57,829 nucleotides of DNA from Gnetum montanum (Eukaryota; Streptophyta; Gnetopsida; Gnetales; Gnetaceae). A program made the position numbers and the translations under genes. Positions 10,412-22,314 of the stretch are shown here, piece after piece. Under the pieces are notes generated by a model, which saw nothing but the letters and a program-made list of their open reading frames with translations, was not told where the DNA came from and made no database searches. Position 1 is the first letter of the stretch; every line of letters begins with the position of its first letter. The stretch lies in contig MNCI01004114.1 in assembly GCA_015680685.1 (NCBI GenBank), positions 6,615 to 64,443 on the forward strand. The letters run 5' to 3'.

Positions 10412-11399
10412 TGATGAATCATGGTTTACCAAGTGCCAATATCAGACCCTTAATATCGGACCCATGATATCGGACCCTTGATATCAAACCCTTGATATCA
10501 GACCCTTGATATTGGACCCTTGATATCGAACCCTTGATATTAGACCCTTGATATCATACCCTTGATATTGGGCCCTCGATATCGGATCCTTGATATCAGG
10601 TATGTTATATCGAGGCCCGGATAACGATATCGTGATTCCTGTGTAAGCTTATAAATACCACATTTAGGTGCACAAAAAGGGGGAGAGTAAGTTAGTGTTA
10701 GAGTAGAGTCCTTTTTGTTCATTTTTAGTTCATCTCAATCCTTTCCCCAATGCATGCCCATAGTGTGATCATTGTAATTGTATGGAACTTTTATTTAAGT
10801 GTGACGTACTTGGACACACACATGACTAGCAATAAAGATCAAGATTACTTCATCATTGTAGCATTCACTTAGTTTTAATTGCTTAATTATTATTGTTCTT
10901 TTTTACTTTCTTAATTAATGTTTCTTTACCTTCCTTTACTATCCCTATTATTAAACGTGGAATCAATACGACTTAATCATGAGCATTTAAGTGTGACTAC
11001 TTGGTAACCTAGTAGCATATCTAGGAGCACTCAAGTAATATATACTTGGTAATCCTAGAAGTAGTACACAAGGTCCAAGATGTGTACAAATGATTAAGGA
11101 TGGATGCTCATCGCACTTATGCTAACTTAGATTCTCTTCTCCCACTTCCTCTTAGCTTAAAACAAAGTTATTTTCCATGGCCTCTAGGAATAGCACTAGT
11201 TTAGAAGTCATATCATACACCTCACTCTGGACTAAACCATACGTGATAAAGCAAATACTAGTCCAAGTGGGAAGACAGCAAACTGTGATCAATGTGTAAC
11301 TATCTAAATACCACAACTAGCCCATCTTCAGAGTTCGATCGGATCGTGCGTGAACGTTTGTATTCGTATGGTTGAGTGTAGGGGTACTTAGCCACTCAT
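10412..11399 (+). mobile_element. LTR3 (family I), truncated at its last bases and fused to integrase
   Basis: Starts TGATGAATCATGG; the last homologous bases are CCACTCAT, so only the terminal few bases of the usual TCATCA end are missing. U3 has a longer GATATC-type array than LTR2 (about 10435-10615), then a TATA box (CTTATAAATACC, about 10648) and AATAAA (about 10829). No primer-binding site follows; the sequence passes straight into integrase code at 11402. LTR2 and LTR3 differ most in the number of GATATC units. Confidence 0.75.
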
Positions 11400-11401
11400 T
11401 A

Positions 11402-11977
11402 GATGCCCTTTAGGCCTACTCCTCAACATGGAAACTTCCTATAGGTTATTCTCCCTATGAGCTTGTGTACGGAAAATTACCAACACTTCCTATTCAATCT
11501 AAGCTCCATACACTTTTAATAGCCTGTGACCTCAACCTTGACTTTAGTCTAGCACAAAAAGAAAAACTAATGAATCTTAACCTACTAGACAAAAATTGAT
11601 TGGTGGCCCTATCATCTAATGAGTTGTACAAGGCCTACAACAAAAAGTGCCATGACCTTAAAATTAGAAAAGTCAAATTTCAACTGGGAGATAAGGTTCT
11701 CTATTGGAATCCCGCACACGTTCCTCAACAAACTAAGTTCCAAACATTGTGGGAAGGACCTTACATCATTTATGAAACTTTTTCTTCTCAGGCCATGATG
11801 ATCTACAAACCTGAGAGACCATACAAGAAATAGCTGGTCAACATCCAACAAATCAAACCTTTCCATGAGCATAATCCAGCTAATACAACAAATGCCTCAT
11901 TAGATGAACAACCATGCTCCATATTTCGAATCTCCTCCTTTCAACTTAGTCAGGGGGAAGATGGCCATCCATGCTAA
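11402..11977 (+). pseudogene. Integrase C-terminal fragment, Ty3/gypsy-like
   Basis: The frame reads DAL*AYSSTWKLPIGYSPYELVYGK, the end of the integrase catalytic core, where an A-Y-R-T...K-T-P...SP-LVYGK pattern is usual in plant gypsy elements. Next come the linker ELYKAYNKKCHDLKIRKVKF and the C-terminal GPY-type domain (LGDKVLYW, FQTLWEGPYIIYE). The end is SSFQLSQGEDGHPC with TAA at 11975. Integrase joins element DNA to the genome. Three stops interrupt it. It starts abruptly at the LTR3 junction, so PBS, gag, protease, RT, RNase H and the integrase N-terminus are missing. Confidence 0.8.
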
Positions 11978-13820
11978 ATATATAAGCAACTCCTCAATTT
12001 TTCAACTTTTTGTTTTACACATTTTTTGTTTTACACATTCTATATTTTACATCTTTTTGTTTTCCTATTATTAATTTTTCTAATTTTTATTTTACACCAT
12101 CATTAGTACATTTGCTATTTCTTAAAAATTTTACAATTTCTTTTATATTTTCTTTTATTTCATTTTGGTGTGATTTTCTAAATTTTTATTAATAAGTGCT
12201 AGGCACACTGGTAATGTGTTGCTTGATGATGGTATGTACTATTTTCTTATTTGATTGTTGGTGTCTAAATTGTGGCTTTGAATTTTGTTACAGATGAGTA
12301 GGACATGGTTTCTTTTTCATGTAATAGGAAATGAGTTCACAACATCCATCCATCCACAAACTCTATGGTTTTCCTTGTTCTGGAAACATGCAGTTCCTTT
12401 TTCATTAACAAAACTTTAACAAATTTGTGACTTTGGTAGTTTTCAAAAATGGAAAGGATTCAAAGGTTTGAATAGGGTGTGACTTCAAGGTATTATTTGT
12501 GCCTTTCTGTTTCCCTAGGTGCATATGTGTTTTCATGGATTTCTTACCATTCCATGTTGACCAATAAAAGGAAGTTGAATACATATTTGCATGGTGTGGT
12601 TCCCATTTCAAAAAAAAATGATGGGAATTCAAAGCACACCCCTTAGACAAAATAAACGCATATGTCTTTGCATGGTGTGGTTCCCATGTCAAAAAAAAAT
12701 CGATGGGAATTCAAAGCACATCCCATAGACAAAATAAACACATACGTCTTTGCATGGTGTGGTTCCCATTTCAAAAAAATTGATGAGAATTTAAAGCACA
12801 CCCCTTAGACAAAATAAATGGGCTACAAGCACTAGTTATGGGACTAGAAAGACATGTTACCCATGCTTGAAGGTCCCCTCGAACTAAGGCCCTTCCTCAC
12901 TTCCTACTTCTTTTTTCTTCTCTAATAAGGAATAGTGGTTGTTCTGTGGGAGCACTGTTGTGTCTCAGGGGGATGGACTGGTCTTAGAATGGTGATGTGA
13001 TATCATTGAATGAGGTTGGTTTTTGTTTGGACTAATGATGGATCTTATCAAGTCATTTAACTAGAAAATTCACAAAGGACTTTATGTGACCTTAATCAGG
13101 AACTCCATTCCACTCTCTCTCATCCATATATGCTTTCCATGTCTCATCTCACTACCAATTACATGTTCTTGTTTGATGTCCTGGTTTGATGTGTTTGAAT
13201 TCTTAGGTAGTTTTTTTGGGTTTTTGTACTTAACCTTCCATAATCATTAATTATTAATGAAGTCCATGAACTCCTTGGTTTGAAGTTATGCAAAGGCGTA
13301 AAAGGCCTGTGCTTGTTTTGGGAAGGACCCACTTGCATATCTTTTGGTTGGATTAGTTAAGTTCTTTACCCTTAGACACTCTTACAATCAAATCCTTTTG
13401 TTTACCTCATCAATGACATCCAATTGTGCACATCTTCATAACATTTTTCAATGAACTTTCCTTTTTAATGTTGTGAATTCTTACACCGTCTTCAAATATT
13501 TTCTTGTGTAGAACCTTTTCAAATTTAATGGACAGCTTATCTATTTTACCCTATTTGTCAACCTTCCTGCTAACACTCCTAGAGGAATCAATCTACCACA
13601 ATCACAACCTAGCTTAGTGTAACCACCAATGAGACAAGCCATTTAACAACTATGTGTTACACATTGCATACTAATTCATGATTTTGTTGTGATTATAGTG
13701 GGAAGCATGGACTAGAAGTAGGACTATCTTTACCAAGGATGATGCAGCAGTACCACACGATGATGACTGTTCATAATCATTGGCTCTTCTCTCTTCCTCT
13801 TCAACCCTCGAGAGGGTTGG
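11978..13820 (+). other. 3' non-coding spacer of the integrase-bearing element
   Basis: T-rich tract first (11995-12190), then an 82-bp tandem repeat (12583-12830), then segments shared with 38260-38880 and 8900-9500 (GGGCTACAAGCACT, GGAAGGACCCACTT). At 13684-13700 it contains TTGTGATTATAG, the acceptor-like sequence that precedes ORFx elsewhere, although no ORFx follows here. Element A interrupts it at 13821. Confidence 0.55.
12583..12830 (+). repeat. 82-bp tandem repeat, about three copies
   Basis: The unit contains GCATGGTGTGGTTCCCAT, an A-run, GGGAATTCAAAGCACA and CCTTAGACAAAATAAA. GCATGGTGTGG starts at about 12589, 12670 and 12752, giving a period near 82 bp. The equivalent spacer of the 33-40 kb element (38265-38335) has a single unit. 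Confidence 0.75.
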
Positions 13821-14390
13821 TGATGAGTGGCAAGGTACCCCTACACTCAACCATACGAATACGAGTGTTACACGCACGATCCAATCAAACTCCACAAACG
13901 GACTAGTTGTGACATCCAGACAATTAGCCTTAGGTTGCAGTTCGTTGTCTTCCCACCTGGTCTAGTGTTAACTTTGTCACGTATGGCTTAGTCCAGAGTG
14001 AGGTGTATGATGTGTTCTATGCTAATGCTACTCCTAAAGACAATGCAAGAGAATATTAACTAAGCTAAGAGAGAAAGGGTGAGAAAGAATCTAAGCTAGC
14101 CTAAGTGTGATGAGCATCCATTCCTCAATCATCCGTACACATCTTGGACTTTGTGCACGACTACCACTGGGATTACCAAGCATAGATCCTAGGTACGCTA
14201 CTAGGTTACCAAGTAGTCACACCTAAATGCTCATAATCAAGTCGTACTCATTCCGCATTTAACAAGAGTTTAGGGTGAGAAGATATTAACTAAGAAAGCA
14301 GTAAATAACAATTAATTAAATGATTAAGCTAAGTGAATGCTTCAATGATGAAGTAATCTCGATCTTTATTGCTGGTCATGTGCATGTCCA
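13821..14390 (-). mobile_element. Truncated LTR of element A
   Basis: In + orientation it begins TGATGAGTGGCAAGGTACCC, the reverse complement of the usual ...CCACTCATCA LTR end. It carries R-U5 landmarks of LTR2/LTR3 (TTTATTGCTGGTCATGTGCA, the inverse of the polyA-signal region) and stops at about 14390, where it joins ORFx. U3, polypurine tract and the post-ORFx leader are deleted. Both parents have TCCA at the joint, suggesting a microhomology deletion. Confidence 0.7.
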
Positions 14391-17150
14391 TAGGTGCTTT
14401 CTCCTTGTCTTGTGCTCCAGGTCTTGAGGCTTGATGGCGTTGAAGTATGACCTAGAGTTTCTCCTTTTTGGTCTGGGGATCCTGTGCTGTCCATGCTAAT
14501 GTTTTGATGTTTGATGGAGTTGGCACTTCCCATGGGCAAGGTAGTTGTGAAAAAATTTGATTGGCCTTGACATACCAAGCCACAAACACCCGTCGTTCCT
14601 CTTCGTAGGCTTTGGCTTTATCTTTGTGTTCTTGAAAATTCACAAGCCATTGAGCCAAATCTGTTGTGACACCTTTTTGTCGTTGGTAGCTTACTTTCAC
14701 CACCTCAAGTTCAAAATTTGCAATCTTCAATTTTTGCAACATCTTTTTGCGTTCTGCAAATTCCGTTTCATATTTGATGTGGGTGGTAGCTACTTGTTGC
14801 TTGATCTCTGTTCTCAGGCGCCCTCCTGTTAACATGGTAACGTTGGCATACCTCAAGTTTGTCAACTCCATGTATTCTGTAAGATCTTGGATCTACAAGT
14901 CCTGGTTCTTAACTTCTACATGGTGGGCAAATGTATATATGTGTCCAATATGGCCCACTAGTCAGTGTGTTGAGCACTGATAGCATTAATGTGGGCCTTG
15001 GCCATATGGATCTCCTTCTCAAGGATCTGTTTGTACATCCCCACGTGGTCCCCAAAGTGCTCCTTTAGCTTTTCATGCCGTTTAGCCTCATTTTGCCATG
15101 CGCTTATTTCGATAGCTATCTTTTAGTAGATGGCACGTATCTCCTCCATTGAGAGGATTCAATTCTCCTTAGCTAAACGGCTCGTGTCTTGGTTGACCTG
15201 GATGAATTATTCTCGCAGCTGATGAAAATGTTCTTCGAGAACATTCTTTTGCTTCTCCATAGCGATCAATTGAAGGTTGTCAGCAACAAGCTGCTTGTTT
15301 TCCTCCTGTAAGGCTTTGAGTGCCTTGATATGTGCATGAGTTTGTGCCTGTGCTACAGAGGAATCCCAAACAGCCTTCTCTTTTTCTTCAGCCACCTTTT
15401 TATTCTCCGTTAATAGCTTGGTTAGTTGCTCAGGTTTGAAATTGTCTAGTTGGTCTTTGGGAACAATTTGCAAAGGGTCCCATTGTGTTGCTTGTAGGGC
15501 TATGAGCTTTTCTTGTAATTTCTGCACCTCTTCTTTAGCATGCTCGGCCCTCACTTCTGTTAAGACCAGCTTTGCCTTAGTGGAAATGAGGTCTGATTGA
15601 ATTGCTGTAACATCTTGAGGGATGTCAAACAGGGACATCATTATTTGTCCTATTTATAGCAATTGATCAAGCACGTCCTCATGTTTCGCAGGAGTCATTG
15701 AGGTTCCGGCCAAAGTTTGAGCATCCCGTGCTCTCGTGAGATCTGTCGATGGTACAAGAGGTACATTGAACGATTCTTTAATGTGGTCTGCGACCACTTC
15801 TATGGCTCCCGCTACATCCTGGTGTTGCATGACCACCACTGTGGCCCCTTCACCAGTTTCTAATTGCACTTGGAGAGATGCAGCGTTTCCTAAGATTTGT
15901 TGTGACCAAATACTCTCCCCTCCTCCTATGTGGATGGACACCTCACCCCTTGCACGATCCAAAGAAACCATGGGCTGTATGACATTGTCAATGATGCGGA
16001 AGAGATTTGCATAATCACGACTTCCCCAACTAACTGTATCAACGATGGCCCTGAAATGGCTCATCGACGATCTGTAATCTTGCGGCGGCGATGGTTGATC
16101 CTGGCCCGTGCTAGGCTCTGCTTCTTGTTATTGGCTGGGTCCCGTACTTGGAAATTGGCTGAGTCCTACAAGTTGAGTTGCAGTTGGTTCAGCCATTTGT
16201 TCTTCTTCTTGTTCTGGTCTCAGCGTCTGACTAGTGATTTTCCTTGCGGCTGGTGGCTTTAACAATTCAGCATATGAAGCATTTTGGGCTTTTTGAAGGA
16301 CATCATTAGTGTACCCCCTGATACCAACACGTCAGCATAGCTTTCTGATAAGGCAAGGGAAAGGCAAAACCATCTTCCTTGTCTTTCATTCCTAGAACTG
16401 CCTTAGGATATTTGTAAGGTATAGATGAGGCAGGTTAGCATTAACCTTCCCCATCAGTACTACACAACCTCTTGCCGCATGTGTTGAAATCCTTTTCAGG
16501 CCCTTTGTGGGGAAGAGGTGATACATTCCAATTTTGAAATAGATCCTCTCTTCCATCGTCAACTCTCCAAATGTCTTATCCCTGCCATACGCCCTTTCCA
16601 ACCAAACTCGTCGCACATCGGGGTCTGAATGGGTAGACAACTGAGCAACCTGGAGCCTTATATTTGAAATGTTTAGTACTTTCGAAATGGCCTACATAGA
16701 GAAACTGACTGTCACACCACAAATATTAATAGTGGTGCCTTGTTCTCTGTTGTGCCAAAATTAGTATGTCTCCCCTAGGTACCAGGCATCGCTTTTAGAG
16801 ATGGTAGGCCATAAGGGAGATACTTTGAGGTGGTCGCTAACAGCCTCAAGAGCAAACTCTACGAAGGATTCAAAGTTTAATTCCACAATCACTGCAGTGA
16901 ATGTGGACCTTTCGTGAATAGCCTAAACATAATCCTGGGGCAACGTGAGATGTTCTCCCTGTTCAGGTGGTGCAGCAACTCCTCCTTCTGCTTGCCCAGA
17001 CTGTACAATAGGAGGGTCGTCTTGATGAATGCTAAAGGATTGTTCCTCCTGCTCCTCATGTTGTCTGGTAGGGACTTGTTCTTCGCCTCTCCTAGGTCGT
17101 TTGCTTCCACCTTGAGCAGGACCTTCCTGTTGTTTATGTTTTGGGGCCAT
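14391..17150 (-). pseudogene. ORFx, element A copy
   Basis: Starts MAPKHKQQEGPAQGGSKRP just after an acceptor-like TGATTGCAG. A segment follows (ERAYGRDKTFGELTMEERIY, HLFPTKGLKR, GKVNANLPHLYL) that resembles, from memory, the 'putative plant transposon protein' domain found in plant retroelements (PF20167-like). Next come about 400 residues rich in Glu, Gln, Leu and Lys with heptad-like spacing (for example 15207-15641), a likely coiled coil, and a tail with LPCPWEVPTPSNIKT. It is broken by stops and shifts, and the C-terminus is lost at the LTR joint. No enzyme motif or clear membrane segment was seen. Confidence 0.7.
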
Positions 17151-18967
17151 CTGCAATCACACGGGGCCAAGCTTTAGTACGGTTGTTTCTGAAGTTAAGT
17201 TATACCTTACTACTTGCCTTAATTAATTAATTTATTTTATCTCCATGTGATGTTTCCCAGAATATTATAATAGTGGGTCCTTTTTACTTAGGTGTTTTCC
17301 AATTTTAGTTTTCCAATGTAAATAAGGGGATGAAATTGTTTTTGACACATTTTATTCTTAATTTTACAACTAATTACCCTTGATAATGTTCTTTGGGTAA
17401 TGAAAAATTCCAAAAAAGTTATGCGCTATTCGGCATATGTCCCTTCTCCACGACTAAGCTGAACACTCCAGGTTCAATTAGGTTCAGACAAAATAAAAAT
17501 CGAAGTACCAGCGAGCGAGATATAGGTAGAAAAGCAAGGGTGTCACACTCGCAAGTCATAGCGAAAAATTCAAAAAACTCCCACATATGATTTGTGGAAA
17601 ATGATGCTAAGTGTTGCGTGGGGGGGGGGGGCTCATCTTTTGCTAGCTGGACGGAATGCGATNATATCGCGTACGATACATCGCGTGCGCGATATCACGG
17701 CCCTAGTGATATTGGGTACAATGAAAGATACTAAATTTTTTAAGGTATTTTTGGAATTAAAAATGGGAATTAAGGACATGGAGCTATTGTTAAGAGGTTC
17801 TAGGGTAATTGAATTAGTTCTAAAGGCACAAATAATTATGATGATGTGGAATTTATCAATAAGGACCTCAGATGGTAGAGAAAAAGGCTATGTGATGGTT
17901 CATAGGAATGTTGAATCGGAGGGATAGTAATAAGGGAAAGAAAATTGGTGGCAATATGCTAAGGGTAATAAATGGTGTGTGTGAATTGCGTCATGAGTGA
18001 AAATTACAAAAGATTACACAAGTGGGTCCTCCCCAAAGCAGGTTTCAACCTATAATGCCCTTGTGTAACCACACTTAAAAGTGTCTGTGGGTACTAGAAG
18101 GGCTAAATGTAATTTGCACTGATTCCACAAAACACACACATGTCAATATCACCGGAATGAGGTAAGAATTCTACATTACACATGACACGAGCTACAATTA
18201 CACGAATAGTGAGATGAGATGAACTACAGATGGGATTGTAGAGATTGGGACATGAGGTAACTGACCCAGGGCACAGTGAATCCTGCGTGTAAAGCATGAT
18301 TAAGGTGTCATTAACCCGTCGTTCCAAGATCAGGACCAAGTCCATTTCTCTAATCAGTGACATCGCATTGTTTCATCCCATGATGAGTAACTATGAGAGT
18401 ACCATAACAACAAGGCGTACGATCACTTGGCGTTTTGTTCAAGGGAGGAGTGATTTTTGTTTTGTGGCACTTTTCTTTTCGTTTTCTTTTCTTCTTCTCT
18501 TTTTTTTTTCAATCACTGAATCTAGAGAAGTTGCCAACCTTCAGGCATGGGTGGATGTCTTTCTAGTGGAACCCCCTAGAACAGCATTGGATTTTTGAGT
18601 GCCCTTTTGATTACTCTTACTCCCATTTCTCGTTAGATCTACAAGGATCTTAGTACAACTATGTTGCATGATAACTCCCACAGACGTCACCAAAGAGAAG
18701 CATCAAGTTCCCTTGATGTCACACTCTAATCATTCCCTCTTGGTCCATCCTTCTTCATTCTGGGTACAATGAACACAAAATTAATTTTAAGTTTTAAGAA
18801 TGTCAAGAATATCACTATACCCTCGAATAGAATCGCTTATTTGTAGAATGGATGAGTGGGCGTAATGGGCTCACTATCCAAATAATTGATGAATTGAGAC
18901 TTGATAACATAGAACACACCTCAACCAACGAGCTACATTAGTGTTTTATTCATAGATGAGATTACTT
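17151..18967 (-). other. Element A spacer upstream of ORFx
   Basis: In element orientation this runs from the T-rich end near 18967 to the ORFx start. It includes a conserved block (18000-18600), a GATATC-type palindrome cluster (17660-17713), a 12-base C run (17620-17631 on the opposite strand), and a stretch near 17435-17470 that resembles the end of pol and a polypurine tract. gag is not preserved; the element is cut off at 18967 by the tandem array. One N lies at 17663. Confidence 0.6.
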
Positions 18968-19368
18968 TCAAGGTTTTAAAATTTTTTTAAGGGACTAAGA
19001 GTAATACTGCAAAAATTGTAAACAGAAACACTGTTACACAGAAATTAATAGAAAGCTCAAAGCATTGCAAAATGTCTGTTGTGACACAAAACGTTTTCGG
19101 GGACTTTCACCCCTCATCAGTGTGTTTAGGCAATGCGGCCAGGCAGCCGAAGCTGCAAAGGCAAGGGAATGAGCATGCCAGTACATGTATAAATAGTGTC
19201 CCAACTTCAAAAATTTGGAACTCCCGCTCATTAAACTTTGAACGGACCCCACTCGTCAAAGGCGAGATGGGGGTGGGACAATGTATTGATAAAACTATTA
19301 CAAAGCAGTATTTCAAGGCGAACATGAAACATTCAATAGATCAGATCTAAAGGCAAAGTCGAAGGGTG

Positions 19369-19390
19369 TTTAGGGTATAGGGTATAGGGG
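19369..19390 (+). repeat. Telomere-like heptamer run, short
   Basis: TTTAGGG followed by two TATAGGG heptamers. TTTAGGG is the standard plant telomere unit; TATAGGG differs at one base. The homologous site in the next unit (20447-20474) has TTTAGGG plus three TATAGGG. Confidence 0.6.
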
Positions 19391-20094
19391 AATCCTCATG
19401 ATTGAATGGTGGACATGAGGAGTCCGACACCAAAGAATGTCATGCACGCAGAAGTTCGGCTGAAAAATAGCAACGAATTAGATCTTCAACAGCAACGGAG
19501 CAACGAGCTACAACGACGCCGGAGAAGAAACAGCCAGAGGTTGTGAAGAAGCTGAAGAAAACAACTTCAGAAGAAACCATAACCAAGAGGACCAACGTCA
19601 GCAGGGCGGTTGTCAAAACACAGATCAAGAAGAAACATGTTGTGGTTCGCATAATCCTGCAACCCGATCAGAACCCGTGAAGAACTTGCACAAGGATTAA
19701 AACCTAACCAAAAAACAGAAAGGTCTGAAAATGGTTAGAATCCAAAGGACAGCGAAGGATGCTGTCAAGCAAGGCTCTGCAATTCCAAGGCAACGAGATA
19801 GAGAGAAAACATTTCAGGGTTTTTAAATTTTTTAGGGACTTAAAAATTTTAAGTTGGATCTCGTGCGTCAAGGAAAAGAACGGGGGCACTGAAAGAAATA
19901 TTGCAGATACTGTAAATAGAAACACTGTTAGACAGAAATTAATAAAAAGCTCAAAGCATTGTACAACGTCTGTTGTGACACAAAATGTTTTCGGGGACTT
20001 TCACCCCTCATCAGTGTGTTTAGGCAATGCGGCCAGGTAGCCGAAGCTGCAAAGGCAAGGGAATGAGCATGCCAGTACATGTATTAATAGTGTC

Positions 20095-20320
20095 CCAACT
20101 TCAAAAATTTGGAACTCCTGCTCATTAAAATTTGAAACTCCCACTCATTAAAATTTAAAGCTCCCGCTCATTAAAATTTGAAACTCCCGCTCATTAAAAT
20201 TTGGAACTCCCGCTCATTAAAATTTGGAACTCCCACTCATTAAAATTTAAAACTCCCGCTCATTAAAATTTGAAACTCCCACTCATTAAAATTTGGAACT
20301 CCTGCTCATTAAAATTTGAA
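20095..20320 (+). repeat. 24-bp minisatellite inside the array
   Basis: About ten head-to-tail copies of a unit close to GGAACTCCCGCTCATTAAAA, with variation such as CTCCTGCTC and CTCCCACTC. A third unit has three copies at about 21188-21262. Confidence 0.8.
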
Positions 20321-20446
20321 CAAACCCCACTCGTCAAAGGCGAGATGGGGGTGGGACAATGTACTGATAAAACTATTACAAAGTAGTATTTCAAGGCAAA
20401 CATGAAACATTCAACAGATTGGATCTAAAGGCAGAGCCGAAGGGTG

Positions 20447-20474
20447 TTTAGGGTATAGGGTATAGGGTATAGGG
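20447..20474 (+). repeat. Telomere-like heptamer run, expanded
   Basis: TTTAGGG plus three TATAGGG heptamers, one more than the matching site at 19369. The difference is consistent with slippage. Confidence 0.6.
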
Positions 20475-21508
20475 GAACCCTTATGATTGAATGGTGGACA
20501 TGAGGGGTCCGACACCAGAGAATGTCATGCATGCAGAAGTCTAGCTAAAAAACAGCAATGAACCAGATCTTCAACAACAGCAGAGCGACGAGCTACAACA
20601 ACGCTGGAGAAGAAATAGCCAGAGGTTGTGAAGAAGCTGAAGAAAACAGCTTTAGAAGAAACCACAACCAAGAGGACCAACGTTAGCAGCGCGGTTGTCA
20701 AAACACAGATGAAGAAGAAACATGTTGTGGTCCGCATAATCCTGCAACGTGATCAAGACCAGTGAAGAACCTGCACAAGGATTAAAACCTAACCAAAAAA
20801 TAGAAAGGTTTGAAAATGGTTAGAATCCAAAGGACTGCGAAAGACACTGTCAAGCAAGGCTTTGCAATTCCAAGGCAACGAGATAGAGAGAAAACATTTC
20901 AGGGTTTTAAAATTTTTAAGGGACTTAAAAATTTTAAGTTGGATCTCGTGCGTCAAGGAAAAGAACGGGGGGTTGAGAGAAATACTACAGAAACTGTAAA
21001 CAGAAACATTGTTAGACAGAAATTAATAGAAAGCTCAAAGCATTGACAATGTCTGCTATGACACAAAACGTTTTTGGGGACTTTCACCCCTCATCAGTGT
21101 GTTTGGGCAATGCGGCCAAGCAGCCGAAGCTGTAAAGGCAAGGGAATGAGCATGCCAGTACATGTATAAATAGTGTCCCAACTTCAAAAATTTGGAACTC
21201 CTACTCATTAAAATTTAAAACTCCTGCTCATTAAAATTTGAAACTCCCGCTCATTAAAATTTTAGGGTTTTAAAATTTTTAAGGGACTTAAAAATTTTAA
21301 GTTGGATCTCGTGCGTCAAGGAAAAGAATGGGGGGCTGAGAGAAATACTGTAGGAACTGTAAATAGAAACACTGTTAGACAGAAAGTAATAGAAAGCTCA
21401 AAGCATTGCACAACGTCTGTTGTGACACAAAATGTTTTCGGGGACTTTCACCCCTCATCAGTGTGTTTAGGCAATGCGGCCACGCAGCCAAAGCTGCAAA
21501 GGCAAAGG

Positions 21509-22314
21509 ATACGGGGATCTTATATCCAATGTATAAATGCATTAAAAAATATATAAATCCTGTAGGTCCATCTATCTTCACCTTTATTTAATGCAAATGA
21601 ATATGCATTAACTTTTTATGCTTAGTTTCTCTCACCAATGACTACCACTCACTATCGTTGGACCTCACAAACAACTTAACAATCCAATCAAGGAAGATGC
21701 CTTTTCATTTCCTAGGTTAGTACAGAGTGCAGAGTGTAGAAATTACTCAGATTAAATGGCTGCATGATAAATTAAGAGCTATGGCCTTTCAAATTTACTC
21801 TTCTTTGAAATATGAATCCCTCCCTCAAATTGATTTGAACTCCAATCTTTGAACGTAAGATCCCACTCCACGCACATCTCATCTCTAACAACTATTGGCA
21901 AGTCCTCGGAATAATTTACGCGCTTCCTTAGCTGAATAATATCTTTAAAGTATATGGTCAATAGCATCATAAGAGTTTAGAATGAATGTTTATTGAGATT
22001 CCACACTCTGCAGGAGTATATGGTTGGACTTTAAAAATAAATTAGAATAGTAAATAGAATATTTCATAAAAGGAATATGATATATTTCATCAATATGAAA
22101 GAAGCTTCAGAAAACAGCAATGAAAAGGAACAGGTTAAATGTTCTTGTGGATTTGCTTTCTCCCAACCACTCCTTGGAAACGCCTCCCAACAACTTTCTA
22201 GAATCAAGTTACGGGTTTCACAACGTTATAGCATTTACACAGCTCCATTTGAAAAGTAATGAGCCTTATTCTATTTTTAGCAATTTATTTTACCAAAGTG
22301 CTGCAACAGCATAG
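21509..22314. other. Flank upstream of the NPF remnant, nothing recognised
   Basis: AT-rich sequence between the tandem array and the NPF-like coding. It may include intron or 5' sequence of the old transporter gene. The short frames (for example 21779-21970 on the minus strand) resemble no family I know. Confidence 0.4.

Larger units (their letters stand above)
18968..21508. repeat. Nested tandem array: about 0.9-1.1 kb units with 24-bp subrepeats
   Basis: The block GGGGACTTTCACCCCTCATC recurs at about 19097, 19994, 21076 and 21440, giving units of about 0.9, 1.08 and 0.36 kb. Each unit carries a conserved GGATCTCGTGCGTCAAGGAA segment. Units differ mainly in how many copies of CTCCCGCTCATTAAAATTTG they hold: one near 19220, about ten at 20095-20320, three at 21188-21262. 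Units one and two also hold a Lys-rich open stretch (near 19500-19680, with a stop in the second copy) and a heptamer run TTTAGGG-(TATAGGG)n. Identity of the unit unknown; the array truncates element A on its left. Confidence 0.8.

Noticed and set aside
19369-19390. Interstitial telomere
   Set aside because: Only one true TTTAGGG heptamer per unit, with the rest TATAGGG; too short and degenerate for a telomere fusion scar, so it is reported as telomere-like only.
18968-21508. CRISPR-like repeats in the 24-bp minisatellite
   Set aside because: Units are directly abutting with no unique spacers and the window is plant nuclear DNA.
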